This document shows positions 24,986-35,349 of a stretch of DNA of 64,000 nucleotides, piece by piece (within the stretch, counting starts at the first letter, position 1; each line of letters begins with the position of its first letter). The notes beneath the pieces are model-generated. The model made no database searches and was not told where the DNA came from. It saw nothing but the letters and a program-made list of their open reading frames with translations. The stretch spans positions 248,001-312,000 of the forward strand of contig NZ_LZGN01000037.1 of assembly GCF_001690185.1 (NCBI RefSeq), given 5' to 3'. The translations under genes and the position numbers were made by a program. Source of the DNA: Gilliamella sp. wkB308 (lineage in GTDB: Bacteria; Pseudomonadota; Gammaproteobacteria; Enterobacterales; Orbaceae).

Positions 24986-26386
24986 ATGTTCAGTAATGGA
25001 ATTATTCAAGCAGCCTATGTGATTGCTGCATTACTTTTTATATTTAGTCTACGTGGACTTTCAAATCAAGAGACAGCTAAATCTGGCAATATTTACGGTA
25101 TGATAGGCATGGCTATTGCACTTATTGCTGCCGTTGCAAGTATTAAAGGTGGATTGCATTGGATCATTATTGCCATGATTCTGGGCGCTGCTATTGGTTT
25201 ATACCTAGCCAAAAAAGTCGAAATGACGCAAATGCCAGAACTGGTGGCATTACTTCATAGCTTTGTTGGGATGGCAGCAGTACTTGTTGGTTTAAATAGC
25301 TTTTTAAATTTAAATAGTGCAATACTGATATACCATAGTAGTGAAATGACCGTCCATCTGGTCGAGATTTTCGTCGGTGTCTTTATTGGTGCAGTAACAT
25401 TCTCTGGTTCTATTGTCGCATTTGGCAAACTTAATGGACGCATTAGCTCAAAACCATTATCTATTCCAAATAAACATTATTGGAATTTAGCTGCGATAGT
25501 TGTTTCAATCATTTTAATGTTTACGTTTATTGAGCTAAAAACAGGCGCTGGCGCACTGCTCTGCTTACTTGCCATGACCATTATTGCATTTGTATTTGGC
25601 TTCCACCTTGTTGCATCTATCGGTGGTGCAGATATGCCTGTGGTTATTTCGATGTTAAACTCGTATTCAGGTTGGGCTGCCGCCGCTGCCGGATTTATGC
25701 TAAGTAATGATTTATTAATTGTTACCGGTGCATTAGTCGGTTCTTCAGGCGCCATTCTTTCTTATATTATGTGTAAAGCAATGAATCGCTCATTCATTAG
25801 CGTTATTGCAGGCGGTTTTGGTACTGACGGTAGCTCAGCTAGCGCTTCAGATGAAGAACAAGGTGAATATCGTGAAATGCAACCTTCTGAAGTTGCACAA
25901 ACATTAAAAGAAGCGCGTTCTGTCATTATTGTACCGGGTTATGGTATGGCGGTGGCACAAGCGCAAGGCGCTGTCAGTAATATTACAGAAAAACTACGTG
26001 GTATGGGAATTGAAGTAAGATTCGGGATCCACCCCGTAGCAGGACGTTTACCGGGTCACATGAACGTATTATTAGCAGAAGCTAAAGTCCCTTATGATAT
26101 CGTGCTAGAAATGGACGAAATCAATGATGATTTTCCTGATACAGATGTTGTTTGGGTCATTGGTGCAAATGATACGGTTAACCCTGCGGCAGAAGAAGAT
26201 CCAAATAGCCCTATCGCAGGCATGCCTGTACTTGAAGTTTGGAAAGCGAAAACAGTGATTATTTCTAAACGTTCAATGAATACCGGTTATGCTGGAGTAC
26301 AAAACCCACTATTCTTTAAAGAAAATAGCTATATGTTATTTGGCGATGCGAAAGATAGTGTTGAAAAAGTATTACAGAATCTGTAA
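24986..26386 (+). CDS. pntB: NAD(P) transhydrogenase subunit beta
   Basis: Membrane and NADP-binding subunit of the transhydrogenase. 466 residues (E. coli 462). The first ~260 residues form nine or so transmembrane helices carrying the proton path. Domain III follows from about 290, with the NADP site [16 protein letters not shown], the [18 protein letters not shown] segment, and the conserved [14 protein letters not shown] and [16 protein letters not shown] blocks. The operon ends in a strong terminator at 26413. Confidence 0.97.
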   Translation: MFSNGIIQAAYVIAALLFIFSLRGLSNQETAKSGNIYGMIGMAIALIAAVASIKGGLHWIIIAMILGAAIGLYLAKKVEMTQMPELVALLHSFVGMAAVLVGLNSFLNLNSAILIYHSSEMTVHLVEIFVGVFIGAVTFSGSIVAFGKLNGRISSKPLSIPNKHYWNLAAIVVSIILMFTFIELKTGAGALLCLLAMTIIAFVFGFHLVASIGGADMPVVISMLNSYSGWAAAAAGFMLSNDLLIVTGALVGSSGAILSYIMCKAMNRSFISVIAGGFGTDGSSASASDEEQGEYREMQPSEVAQTLKEARSVIIVPGYGMAVAQAQGAVSNITEKLRGMGIEVRFGIHPVAGRLPGHMNVLLAEAKVPYDIVLEMDEINDDFPDTDVVWVIGANDTVNPAAEEDPNSPIAGMPVLEVWKAKTVIISKRSMNTGYAGVQNPLFFKENSYMLFGDAKDSVEKVLQNL

Positions 26387-26412
26387 TGATTCTTGATCAA
26401 ATGATTTTATTT

Positions 26413-26439
26413 AACTGCGGGTTAAACCGCAGTTTTTTT
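26413..26439 (+). terminator. Rho-independent terminator of pntAB
   Basis: Stem AACTGCGG / CCGCAGTT, loop GTTAAA, then a run of seven T. Located 27 bases after pntB and before the convergent fabR. Confidence 0.93.
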
Positions 26440-26474
26440 ATAACCAAATTATAGATACTTATTAAATAAAAAAA

Positions 26475-27119
26475 TTAGCGATTTTCGAGTTTAATTTGCT
26501 CTTTATGATAAAGGTAATAAGCGCCACGCGAAACCATACGAAGTTGAAATATCAGATCTTCGATGAGTTCCTGACGTTGAACTATATCAAAATCAATTGC
26601 TTCGGCACCCGCATTAAATGCAATGGTTACCATTGCCGCAGCTTGAGCTTCATTATAATAATGGGGCATGCTATTGGCATTATCTAGATAATCAACCAGT
26701 TCAACAATAAAATGTTGTATTTCGCGAGCGATAGCGGAGCGAAAAGCTGATGAGGTTCCGGCTTTTTCACGTAATAGTAATAAAAAAACTTTCGGATTTT
26801 TATCAATAAACTCAATGAAGGTTGTAACAGAGGTGCGTAAGACACTGCCTCCTTTCTCAATACGTTTTCGAGCTTGACGTAATAATTGACGAAGTGTTAG
26901 ACCACTTTCGTCAACCATTGCTAAACCTAACTCATCCATATCTCGAAAATGACGGTAAAAAGAGGTCGCTGCAATACCTGCTTCACGTGCAACTTCACGT
27001 AAACTTAAACTTGCAAAACCTTGCTCTGCGTTAAGTTGATTAAATGCTGCATCGATTAAGCTACGGCGTGTTTTTTCTTTTTGTTTTGCACGCACACCAC
27101 CTGATTTGCTATTTTTCAT
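26475..27119 (-). CDS. fabR: TetR-family repressor of unsaturated fatty acid genes FabR
   Basis: TetR-family regulator that in enterics represses fabB and fabA according to the unsaturated acyl pool. 214 residues; the N-terminal DNA-binding domain reads [16 protein letters not shown], then [29 protein letters not shown] (about 40-68), nearly identical to E. coli FabR. The ligand domain contains the conserved [26 protein letters not shown]. It lies 45 bp after oxyR on the same strand. In E. coli sthA separates the two; here it is absent. Confidence 0.94.
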   Translation of the reverse strand: MKNSKSGGVRAKQKEKTRRSLIDAAFNQLNAEQGFASLSLREVAREAGIAATSFYRHFRDMDELGLAMVDESGLTLRQLLRQARKRIEKGGSVLRTSVTTFIEFIDKNPKVFLLLLREKAGTSSAFRSAIAREIQHFIVELVDYLDNANSMPHYYNEAQAAAMVTIAFNAGAEAIDFDIVQRQELIEDLIFQLRMVSRGAYYLYHKEQIKLENR

Positions 27120-27164
27120 TTTTATTTTTAATAATTTTAAATAAATTCATTCGTTCTAAAATAG

Positions 27165-28091
27165 TTAATTCGCCACGTTAAGTAATTTTTCTTTTTCAGC
27201 AAATACTTTTGGCATATGATCACGAATTGTTTTAGCAATGGTTTCATAACGAGACCGTAATGGTGAACCCGGTCGATAAATCAACTCAATACTTCGTGAA
27301 GGAACAGGATCAGTACAAGGGATATAACAAATATTATCACGAGTTCGCTCGTTTGGCGCGGCTAACTCAGGAAATAAAGTAATTCCACGACCGGCTGAAA
27401 TCATACTGCGTAAAGTCTCAAGACTTGTTGCTTTAAACTGCTTGTCTTCGTCAATCCCAACTTGGAAACAATAGCCCATAGCGTGTTCACGTAGACAGTG
27501 TCCGTCTTCTAACATAAGGAATTTTTGCCCTTTCAAATCTGAAAGTTTGATGGTTTTTTGATTAGCTAAATCGCTATTGGTAGGTACGGCTAAGAACATC
27601 GGTTCATCAAATAAAGGTAACTCAATAAATTGTGCTGTCTCTTTAACTTGAGCAACAATCGCACAATCAAGTTTACCGCTTTCAAGTTGTGCAACAATAC
27701 TGGCCGTTTGAGCTTCGTGCAAATAAAGTTCTAATTGAGGGAAAGATTCATGTAAAACCGTGATGACATGAGGCAACAAATAAGGTGCAATGGTGGGAAT
27801 TAATCCAATATGCATTGGCCCTGACATCTCTTCACCTTGGCGGCTTGCCATCTCTTTCAAAATTTGGATATTACGTAATATCTCTTTGGCTTGTTCTACA
27901 AGCATCATGCCAGTTTGCGTAAATAAAACCTTGCGACTAGTACGTTCTAACAACATTACGCCAAGTTCATCTTCCAATTTTCTGATCTGTCCACTTAAGG
28001 TTGGTTGACTTACATTACAAGCATCAGCTGCTTTACGAAAATGCCGGAATTCAGCTAAAGAAACAAAATATTCTAAATCACGAATATTCAT
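27165..28091 (-). CDS. oxyR: Hydrogen peroxide-sensing LysR regulator OxyR
   Basis: LysR-type transcription activator of peroxide defence. 308 residues (E. coli 305). The helix-turn-helix domain is MNIRDLEYFVSLAEFRHFRKAADACNVSQPTLSGQIRKL in outline, almost as in E. coli. The redox-active cysteines are present at C199 (EDGHCLREH) and C208 (MGYCFQ), and align without gaps to E. coli. Its divergent upstream region reaches pcnB after about 460 bp; no catalase or ahpC gene is in the window. Confidence 0.95.
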   Translation of the reverse strand: MNIRDLEYFVSLAEFRHFRKAADACNVSQPTLSGQIRKLEDELGVMLLERTSRKVLFTQTGMMLVEQAKEILRNIQILKEMASRQGEEMSGPMHIGLIPTIAPYLLPHVITVLHESFPQLELYLHEAQTASIVAQLESGKLDCAIVAQVKETAQFIELPLFDEPMFLAVPTNSDLANQKTIKLSDLKGQKFLMLEDGHCLREHAMGYCFQVGIDEDKQFKATSLETLRSMISAGRGITLFPELAAPNERTRDNICYIPCTDPVPSRSIELIYRPGSPLRSRYETIAKTIRDHMPKVFAEKEKLLNVAN

Positions 28092-28553
28092 AATGCCCCC
28101 GATAAGTTATCAGTTAATAGTATATACTCAAGTGATTTTGGGAACTTAATTGCAGTATAAAAATTAACGGTAAAAATGTCTTGTAATCATGTTTTAACGT
28201 TGTGTCTGTTGCTGGAAATTATTGTTTCCCTACAATTAACTCAAAAAAATTCAAGTATAAGTTTAAATAATTATAATCAGTTCCATGATATTACATAGAT
28301 ACAAACGAAATTAAATAAGTCGTTTTGATTGAACGATATTACTATATTGTACTATATAAATAAATGTTATTTTTGATAATTGTATTTAAAAAAATCAGAT
28401 AGAAAAATCATTGACAGTTTTACTACGACCTGTTCGAGAAGTTTAATCATTACTTAATAGTTGTTGGTTTGAGCCGTGGAAAGTTAATTTCAATTAAGCT
28501 ATAATTCGGCATTATATTTGATTTACAATTTATAACAAATTTTGAGGTGCGCT
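28092..28553. other. 462-base divergent intergenic region (oxyR / pcnB)
   Basis: AT-rich. A TATAAT at 28500-28505 is the likely pcnB -10, with no convincing -35. No oxyS-like RNA could be recognised by eye, although the position (divergent from oxyR) is where E. coli has one. Nothing else identified. Confidence 0.45.
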
Positions 28554-29888
28554 ATTTTTAAACAAGTTTCCCGCTTTTATCGTAAGATGTTTTGCCATGA
28601 TAAACACCCTGAATCACATTATGTGTCCATTCCTCGTAATGAACATAATATCTCTCGCAAAGAGATAAGTGAAAATGCGCTTAAAGTGCTTCATCGATTA
28701 AATAAACACGGGTATGAGGCTTATTTAGTTGGCGGGTGTATTCGGGATCTTCTTTTAGGCAAAAAGCCAAAAGACTTCGATATCACAACCAATGCGACAC
28801 CAGAACAAATACAAAAGATTTTCCGTAATTGCCGTTTAGTTGGTAGACGTTTTAGACTTGCCCATATTATGTTTGGTAAAGAAATTATTGAAGTGGCAAC
28901 TTTCCGTGGTGAACATGATAATCAATTGGATCAAACCAATATATCTAGACGTTCGCAATCCGGAATGTTATTACGCGATAATGTGTATGGAACCATAGAG
29001 CAAGATGCTATCCGTCGGGATTTCACCATAAATGCACTGTATTACAGTTTAAAAGATTTTAGCTTACGTGATTATTGTGGCGGTATTGCAGATTTACAAA
29101 AAGGTCTAATTCGCTTAATTGGCGATCCTCAAGTACGCTACCGAGAAGATCCGGTCAGGATGTTAAGAACGGTACGCTTTTCCGCTAAATTGGATATGGA
29201 AATTGAAACACAAACAGCAAAACCCATTAAGCACCTAGCACCATTATTGAAAAACATTCCAGCTGCTCGACTTTTTGATGAGTCGCTCAAACTCTTACAA
29301 ACGGGAAATGGTTACGCAACTTATAAATTATTAAAAGAATATCATCTTTTTGAACAACTTTTTCCAGCTATTAACCGATTGTTCACAAATAATCAAAATA
29401 GCTTTTTAGAAAAAATCATCGAGCAAGTTCTTAAAAATACCGATTATCGCATTGCTAATAATAAAAGGGTTAACCCGGCATTTTTGTTTGCTGCATTTTT
29501 TTGGTACCCAATTATTGAGCAAACACAATTAACTTGTATTGAAGGTGGTTTGCAATTTCACGACGCTTTTTCTGTTGCTATTAACGATGTTCTTGCTGAA
29601 CAATGTAAAGTGCTCGCCATCCCTCGACGGTTAACCTCTATCATGGGCGATATATGGCGTTTACAGCTACGCATGAAAAAAAGAGAAGGCAAGCGAGCAT
29701 TTGCAATTTTAGAAAATCCTAAGTTTCGTGCTGCTTATGATCTTCTTGAAATGCGAGCATCAATTGAAAAAGGCGAATTACTGGAACTGGCTAAATGGTG
29801 GGATGAATTTCAATTTACATCGCCTGAAAAACGAGTAATCATGGTCAAACAACTCAATAAAACATTTAAACGCAAAGGAAAACGTTAA
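28554..29888 (+). CDS. pcnB: Poly(A) polymerase I, apparent AUU start codon
   Basis: Adds poly(A) tails to RNA 3' ends and promotes RNA decay. I place the start at ATT 28554: GAGG at 28544-28547 is six bases upstream, and the codons that follow ([10 protein letters not shown]) align with E. coli PcnB, whose start is a known inefficient AUU. No in-frame ATG exists before codon 12. This gives 444 residues (E. coli 465). The nucleotidyltransferase head has [27 protein letters not shown] in outline, with the DFD metal ligands. The RNA-binding neck and body follow, with a shortened basic tail ending KTFKRKGKR. In E. coli it follows dksA-gluQ; here it stands alone. Confidence 0.93.
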   Translation: MFKQVSRFYRKMFCHDKHPESHYVSIPRNEHNISRKEISENALKVLHRLNKHGYEAYLVGGCIRDLLLGKKPKDFDITTNATPEQIQKIFRNCRLVGRRFRLAHIMFGKEIIEVATFRGEHDNQLDQTNISRRSQSGMLLRDNVYGTIEQDAIRRDFTINALYYSLKDFSLRDYCGGIADLQKGLIRLIGDPQVRYREDPVRMLRTVRFSAKLDMEIETQTAKPIKHLAPLLKNIPAARLFDESLKLLQTGNGYATYKLLKEYHLFEQLFPAINRLFTNNQNSFLEKIIEQVLKNTDYRIANNKRVNPAFLFAAFFWYPIIEQTQLTCIEGGLQFHDAFSVAINDVLAEQCKVLAIPRRLTSIMGDIWRLQLRMKKREGKRAFAILENPKFRAAYDLLEMRASIEKGELLELAKWWDEFQFTSPEKRVIMVKQLNKTFKRKGKR

Positions 29889-29962
29889 TTTTTCATTCGC
29901 ACTTTTATAAATAACCGTTATAATGTGTTAATTATAAAAAACATAATTAATTTTAATCATTG

Positions 29963-32320
29963 ATGAAAAAATTAACGCCATCACTAATCACATTAACCAT
30001 AGTTTTTTCCTTATATAACAATGTTTGTTACGCTATTGCTTTGCCAAAATCTGATAGCAATAACGCTCAATGTCTAAATAATGTGCCTAGATTTGATCGA
30101 CCATTAGTCAATGGTAATATCAATACATTACCGGTTAATGCTGAATCAAACGAATTTGAAGCTAATTACCCAAATACAGCCACTTATAAGGGTAATGTAT
30201 CAATTGAACAAGGCAATCGAGTTATAAAAGCCGATAAAGTGACAATAAACTCAGAAAATAATACCCAAACCGTCACCCTCGATGGCAGTATCAATTATCA
30301 AGATAATTTAATTCAAATGAAAGGCGATCATGCATCGATGAATCTTAATAATAACGATACTGCAATAACATCAAGTAAATACCATTTGGTAAATCGCCTT
30401 GGTCGAGGTCAAGCCGACGAAATCAAACTTGAGAACAATCGTTATGTGATCTTGAAAAATGGTAGTTTTACGTCTTGTCCTGTTGATAACAATACTTGGA
30501 GTATCAAGGGTACAACCGTAATTCATGATAACAAAGAAGAATTGCTTGAAGTATGGAATGCAGTTTTTCGAGTCGGAAAAGTACCTGTTTTATATTCACC
30601 TTATTTACAATTACCTACCGGAAATAAACGACGCTCAGGGTTATTAATGCCGAATCTTAGCTTTAATAACAAAGATGGCGTTGATTTTTCGCTACCTATT
30701 TATTGGAATATTGCACCTAACTATGATGCAACTTTTCAACCAAGAATCCTAGTAAAAAGAGGATTTCAATTAAAGACTGAATTCCGTTATCTTAACGAAC
30801 TTGGTGCGGGTACGCTTGCATTTGATTGGCTACAACATGATAGTCAATATAATAAAGACCGAGATAATAAAGCCAATGGTATTAATTATGATGATAATCG
30901 TCAACGCTGGTTATTCTATTGGAAAAACGATGAACTGATTAATTACAATTGGCGACTAAAAATTAATGCTACACGTGTCAGTGATAACCAATATCTTTCG
31001 GATTTAGATTCCGATTATGTTTCATCAACGGCGGGTTACCTTTCTCAGCTTTATCAGTTGGGTTATAACGATGAAAATTGGGACATTACATTAAGCCAAT
31101 TAAACTTCCAGACTTTCCGTACTAATTTAAGAGATAATCTTTATCAAACTCAACCGCAGTTAGATATTACCTATTACAATTATGATTTCGGACCATTTAA
31201 ATTTAAAAACTATGCGCAAATTAGTCATTTTGTTAGCAAAGGGAAAAATGAACCTAAAACTTGGCGTACTCATATCGAACCAACATTAAACTATACGTTA
31301 ACTAATTCTTGGTCTTCGATATCAACTGAAGCTGGTTTTATGGCCACTTATTACAATCAGGATTTACCGAGTAATAGTAACCGTTTCAAAAATCTTGATA
31401 AAAATGTCAGTCGATTTATACCCAAAATATCGGTTGATGGTAAAATTATTTTTGAACGAGATACAACTCTTATTGAAGGCTATACCCAAACATTAGAGCC
31501 ACGTGTAAAATACATTTATATACCTTATAAGAAACAATCAAATATATTAAATTATGATTCGACCTTACTCCAATCAGACTATATTGGATTATTTAGGGAT
31601 CAACCTTATAGCGGTCTAGACCGAATTCCATCTACTAATAAAATTTCAACCGGTATAACAACACGTTTCTATGATATAAATAAAGTTGAACGATTCAATT
31701 TTTCGATTGGGCAAACCACGTATTTTACTAAATCAAGAACCAGTGAAAACAATACCAAATTGGATAGAAACTCTGATACTGGTAGTATAACTTGGGCAGC
31801 AGACAACTTTTGGCAAATTTCAGATGAAATTGTATTTAGAGGTGGGGTGCAATATGATACTCGCCTTGATGCAGTATCATTAGCCAACAGTATTTTTGAA
31901 TATCGTCCTTCGAGTAATAAATTAATTCAATTATCATACCGTTATGCAAATCATAAATACATCGATACGGTTGATTTAAACTCGATTTATAATAACTATA
32001 AGCAAAATATTTCTCAAACTGGTATTATGACTACTTGGCCACTCTCTGAAACAGTTTCAGCAGTTGGATCGTATTATCATGATGTCAAAAAAGGACAAAT
32101 GGTCGATGGGTTTGTTGGATTACATTATAGCGACTGTTGTTGGGGGATGACAGTGCAATATGGACGAAAACTAACTGATTGGAATATCGATACGCATAAA
32201 AGTAAATACGAAAATAAATTGTCTTTAAACTTTGAATTACAAGGATTTGGACGCCGAAGTGACGCAAAAGCAAAAATGTTAAATTACGGTAAACTTCCTT
32301 ATGTCTCAGCGTTTGAATAA
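29963..32320 (+). CDS. lptD: LPS-assembly outer-membrane protein LptD
   Basis: Beta-barrel LPS translocon that inserts LPS into the outer leaflet with LptE. 785 residues from the ATG at 29963 (E. coli 784). Signal peptide about 1-25. N-terminal OstA/LptA-like jellyroll (about 50-200), then the barrel. The four disulfide cysteines are all present: one near residue 37 (AQCLNN), one in SFTSCPVDNN, and the adjacent pair in YSDCCWGM. First gene of lptD-surA-rsmA-apaH-sppA on the plus strand. Confidence 0.96.
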   Translation: MKKLTPSLITLTIVFSLYNNVCYAIALPKSDSNNAQCLNNVPRFDRPLVNGNINTLPVNAESNEFEANYPNTATYKGNVSIEQGNRVIKADKVTINSENNTQTVTLDGSINYQDNLIQMKGDHASMNLNNNDTAITSSKYHLVNRLGRGQADEIKLENNRYVILKNGSFTSCPVDNNTWSIKGTTVIHDNKEELLEVWNAVFRVGKVPVLYSPYLQLPTGNKRRSGLLMPNLSFNNKDGVDFSLPIYWNIAPNYDATFQPRILVKRGFQLKTEFRYLNELGAGTLAFDWLQHDSQYNKDRDNKANGINYDDNRQRWLFYWKNDELINYNWRLKINATRVSDNQYLSDLDSDYVSSTAGYLSQLYQLGYNDENWDITLSQLNFQTFRTNLRDNLYQTQPQLDITYYNYDFGPFKFKNYAQISHFVSKGKNEPKTWRTHIEPTLNYTLTNSWSSISTEAGFMATYYNQDLPSNSNRFKNLDKNVSRFIPKISVDGKIIFERDTTLIEGYTQTLEPRVKYIYIPYKKQSNILNYDSTLLQSDYIGLFRDQPYSGLDRIPSTNKISTGITTRFYDINKVERFNFSIGQTTYFTKSRTSENNTKLDRNSDTGSITWAADNFWQISDEIVFRGGVQYDTRLDAVSLANSIFEYRPSSNKLIQLSYRYANHKYIDTVDLNSIYNNYKQNISQTGIMTTWPLSETVSAVGSYYHDVKKGQMVDGFVGLHYSDCCWGMTVQYGRKLTDWNIDTHKSKYENKLSLNFELQGFGRRSDAKAKMLNYGKLPYVSAFE

Positions 32321-32393
32321 ATTGTTCAAAAAACATAATCAATTAATTTATTACTATAGCAATGACACTATAGCAAAAAAATGAGTTAACAAT

Positions 32394-33707
32394 ATGAAAT
32401 TATTAAAACTAATTATTGCGTTAAATTTAAGTTTAAGTATTGGTCTGCTTAATCCTTTAGCAGCAAATGCTGCGCCACGCGTTATTGAGCAGGTTGCTGC
32501 TGTTGTAAATAATAACGTCATTTTAGAAAGTGATGTTCAAGAAATGCTTAAAACCATTAAAGCAAGCACGAATCCTAACAATTTACCGAATGACAAAATA
32601 CTTCGTCAACAAATCATTGATCGTTTAATTGTTGAAAACTTAATATTACAAAAAGCAGCTAAAGCTAAAATTACAGTTAGTGATGATGAAGTAACCAAAG
32701 CAATAGCTCAAATTGCAAGTGAAAATGGCATGACCGTCAATCAATTACGCAGTAAGTTATCAACGATGGGAATTAGTTATTCAGCTTATCGTGAACGTAT
32801 TCATAACGATATGCTAATTGATCAAACACGTATGAATGAAGTTAGACATCGTATCAATATTTCTGACAAAGAAGTGGAAAATCTATCAAAAAATTTGACT
32901 AAACAACTTACGAATAATTTAAGCGTAAAAATTAGTCACATTTTAATTGCCATTCCTGAGAAAGCGTCTAAACAACAAATTGATGTTGCAACAGAAAAAG
33001 CAAGAGATGTAATCAATCGAGCTAAAAAAGGCGAAAATTTTGCTAAACTGGCTGCGTCATATTCAAATGACGATCTTGCTTTAAAAGGTGGTAACATGGG
33101 GTGGCGTAAACTCAACGAGCTACCAACCATATTTGAAGAACGTTTAATTCGTGCACCTAAGGACAGCATTATAGGACCCATTCGTTCTGGGGTAGGATTA
33201 CATATTTTAAAAGTTGATGATACTCGCACTGAAAAACCAAAAGCAATTACTGTTCAAGAAGTGGATGCTCGTCATATTTTGATTAAAACAAATGTCCTTG
33301 TTACTGACCAAATAGCTAAACAGAAATTAACAGATATTCGAAAAGCAATCGTGAGTGGTGCTACCACCTTTGAAGCAGCAGCGAAGGCGTATTCTGAAGA
33401 TCCGGGTTCAGCCGATAACGGTGGTAATTTAGGTTGGAGTATGCCAGAACGTTATGATACTGGTTTTAAAAATGGATTACTTAAACTTAAAAAAGGTGAA
33501 ATCAGTCAGCCTGTTCAATCTGCTTATGGCTGGCATTTAATTCAGCTACTCGATACCAGAAAGGCAGACAAAACCGAATCAGCAAAACAAGATCACGCTT
33601 ATCGACTTATATTTAATCGTAAATTTGCTGAAGAATCTCAAATCTGGATTCAAGAATTAAAAGGTGACGCATATATCAAAATCAAAGGTGTAGATGATAA
33701 TGAATAA
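32394..33707 (+). CDS. surA: Periplasmic chaperone / peptidyl-prolyl isomerase SurA
   Basis: Chaperone for outer-membrane proteins on the way to BamA. 437 residues (E. coli 428). Signal peptide 1-27 ends AANA before [15 protein letters not shown]-terminal chaperone domain to about 170. Two parvulin domains: [13 protein letters not shown] ... [13 protein letters not shown], and [10 protein letters not shown] ... [14 protein letters not shown]-terminal helix closes the chaperone core. Its stop overlaps the rsmA start by eight bases. Confidence 0.96.
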   Translation: MKLLKLIIALNLSLSIGLLNPLAANAAPRVIEQVAAVVNNNVILESDVQEMLKTIKASTNPNNLPNDKILRQQIIDRLIVENLILQKAAKAKITVSDDEVTKAIAQIASENGMTVNQLRSKLSTMGISYSAYRERIHNDMLIDQTRMNEVRHRINISDKEVENLSKNLTKQLTNNLSVKISHILIAIPEKASKQQIDVATEKARDVINRAKKGENFAKLAASYSNDDLALKGGNMGWRKLNELPTIFEERLIRAPKDSIIGPIRSGVGLHILKVDDTRTEKPKAITVQEVDARHILIKTNVLVTDQIAKQKLTDIRKAIVSGATTFEAAAKAYSEDPGSADNGGNLGWSMPERYDTGFKNGLLKLKKGEISQPVQSAYGWHLIQLLDTRKADKTESAKQDHAYRLIFNRKFAEESQIWIQELKGDAYIKIKGVDDNE

Positions 33708-34497
33708 TCGAGTTCACCAAGGACATTTTGCCCGTAAACGTTTTGGGCAAAATTTTTTACATGATGATTATATTATTGAAAGTATTGTTGCCGCAATTCA
33801 ACCTAATAAAGATCAGGCTCTAGTTGAAATTGGGCCTGGTCTTGCAGCACTAACTATACCCGTTAGTAAACTTGTCGATCACCTTACTGTCATAGAAATT
33901 GACCGTGATTTGGCGGAAAGACTAAAGCAAAATCCTTTATTAACTAACAAGTTGACCGTAATCGAACAAGATGCGCTTAATTATGACTTTAATATACTTA
34001 CTACTGAATTAGGTAAACCATTACGTGTGTTTGGTAATTTACCCTATAATATTTCCACTCCTTTAATGTTTCACCTTTTTGAATTTGCAAATATCATTAC
34101 TGATATGCATTTTATGCTACAAAAAGAAGTGGTTACACGTTTGGTCGCAGCGCCGAATAGCAAAGATTATGGTAGATTAAGTGTTATGGCACAGTACTAT
34201 TGCCAAATCATTCCCGTTTTAGAAGTTCCTCCGAGTGCTTTTAAACCTGCACCTAAAGTTGATTCGGCGGTGGTTAAATTAATCCCTTATAAGCAAAAAC
34301 CTTACTTGGTTAATGATGTTAAGATACTATCTCGTTTAACTACTGAAGCCTTTAATCAAAGGCGTAAAACGATTCGTAATAGCTTATCCAATATGTTCAC
34401 TGTAGAACAACTCATTGAATTAGATATTGATCCAACGCTGCGAGCTGAAAATTTAACTGTGCAGCAATATTGCCAGCTTGCCAACGCATGGAAATGA
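33700..34497 (+). CDS. rsmA: 16S rRNA (adenine1518/1519-N6)-dimethyltransferase RsmA
   Basis: KsgA, which dimethylates two adenosines in helix 45 of 16S rRNA late in 30S assembly. The start [19 protein letters not shown] at 33700 matches E. coli KsgA; an ATG two codons earlier is possible. 265 residues. SAM motif I is [10 protein letters not shown] (about 43-52); catalytic motif IV is NLPYNIST. The C-terminal [12 protein letters not shown] is typical. It overlaps surA by eight bases; in E. coli pdxA intervenes. Confidence 0.96.
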   Translation: MNNRVHQGHFARKRFGQNFLHDDYIIESIVAAIQPNKDQALVEIGPGLAALTIPVSKLVDHLTVIEIDRDLAERLKQNPLLTNKLTVIEQDALNYDFNILTTELGKPLRVFGNLPYNISTPLMFHLFEFANIITDMHFMLQKEVVTRLVAAPNSKDYGRLSVMAQYYCQIIPVLEVPPSAFKPAPKVDSAVVKLIPYKQKPYLVNDVKILSRLTTEAFNQRRKTIRNSLSNMFTVEQLIELDIDPTLRAENLTVQQYCQLANAWK

Positions 34498-34501
34498 TGT
34501 G

Positions 34502-35335
34502 ATGGCAAACTTACTTATCGGTGATATTCATGGTTGTTATGATGAGTTTATGCGATTGCTTGAAAAAGCTGAATTTTCCTCAACCGATACGTTATGGTTA
34601 ACCGGTGATCTTGTAGCAAGAGGCCCTAAATCATTAGAAGTTTTAAGATTTGTCAAAACGAATACCAGCCAAATTCGGCTGGTATTAGGTAATCATGATC
34701 TTCATTTGTTATCAGTTTATGCTAATGTTACTCCTCCGAAAAAGAAAGATAATCTTGAAGAGGTGATCAATGCACCAGACTATGATGAATTGATGAATTG
34801 GTTACGTAAACAGCCTTTAGTTCAAATTGATGAAAAATTAAAAATCATTATGACCCATGCAGGTGTCTCACCGCAGTGGGATATGGAAACATTAAAAAAA
34901 TGTGCTCATGATCTCAATAAAATATTATCTAGCGATTCTTATCCCCTCTTTCTTGACAAAATGTATGGAAACTTTCCGGATGAATGGTCATCGGATTTAC
35001 AAGGTTTTGATCGTCTACGTTATGCCACCAATGCGTTAACACGTATGCGATTTTGTTATGAAGATGGTCGACTTGATTTTTATTATAAAAAACCACCTGA
35101 GCAAGCGCCAACAAAACTTAAACCTTGGTTTTTAATTCCTAGCCAAATACCACCTGAATATAGTATCGTTTTTGGACATTGGGCGGCACTTAATGGTAAA
35201 GGTACGCCGGAAAATATTTTTGCACTTGATACGGGATGTTGTTGGGGTGGAAAATTAACTTGTTTAAGATTTGAAGATAAGAAGTATTTTAAGAAAAGAA
35301 ATATTGAAGCTAAAAAATTAGATAAATCATTATGA
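34502..35335 (+). CDS. apaH: Diadenosine tetraphosphatase ApaH
   Basis: Symmetrical Ap4A hydrolase that also removes Np4 caps from RNA. 277 residues from the ATG at 34502 ([12 protein letters not shown]); E. coli 280. The metallophosphatase motifs are GDIHGCYDE (about 7-15), GDLVARGP (about 33-40) and GNHDLHLL. The C-terminal [12 protein letters not shown] and [15 protein letters not shown] blocks are conserved. It starts five bases after rsmA; the usual apaG between them is missing. It ends overlapping the frame of sppA. Confidence 0.96.
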   Translation: MANLLIGDIHGCYDEFMRLLEKAEFSSTDTLWLTGDLVARGPKSLEVLRFVKTNTSQIRLVLGNHDLHLLSVYANVTPPKKKDNLEEVINAPDYDELMNWLRKQPLVQIDEKLKIIMTHAGVSPQWDMETLKKCAHDLNKILSSDSYPLFLDKMYGNFPDEWSSDLQGFDRLRYATNALTRMRFCYEDGRLDFYYKKPPEQAPTKLKPWFLIPSQIPPEYSIVFGHWAALNGKGTPENIFALDTGCCWGGKLTCLRFEDKKYFKKRNIEAKKLDKSL

Positions 35336-35349
35336 AAGGGTCATTTACT

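Noticed and set aside
28092-28541. oxyS-like small RNA divergent from oxyR
   Set aside because: Position would fit, but no recognisable OxyS stem-loops or terminator were seen.
28542-28553. TTG start for pcnB
   Set aside because: The TTG overlaps the GAGG ribosome-binding site itself; the AUU four codons on aligns with the known E. coli start.
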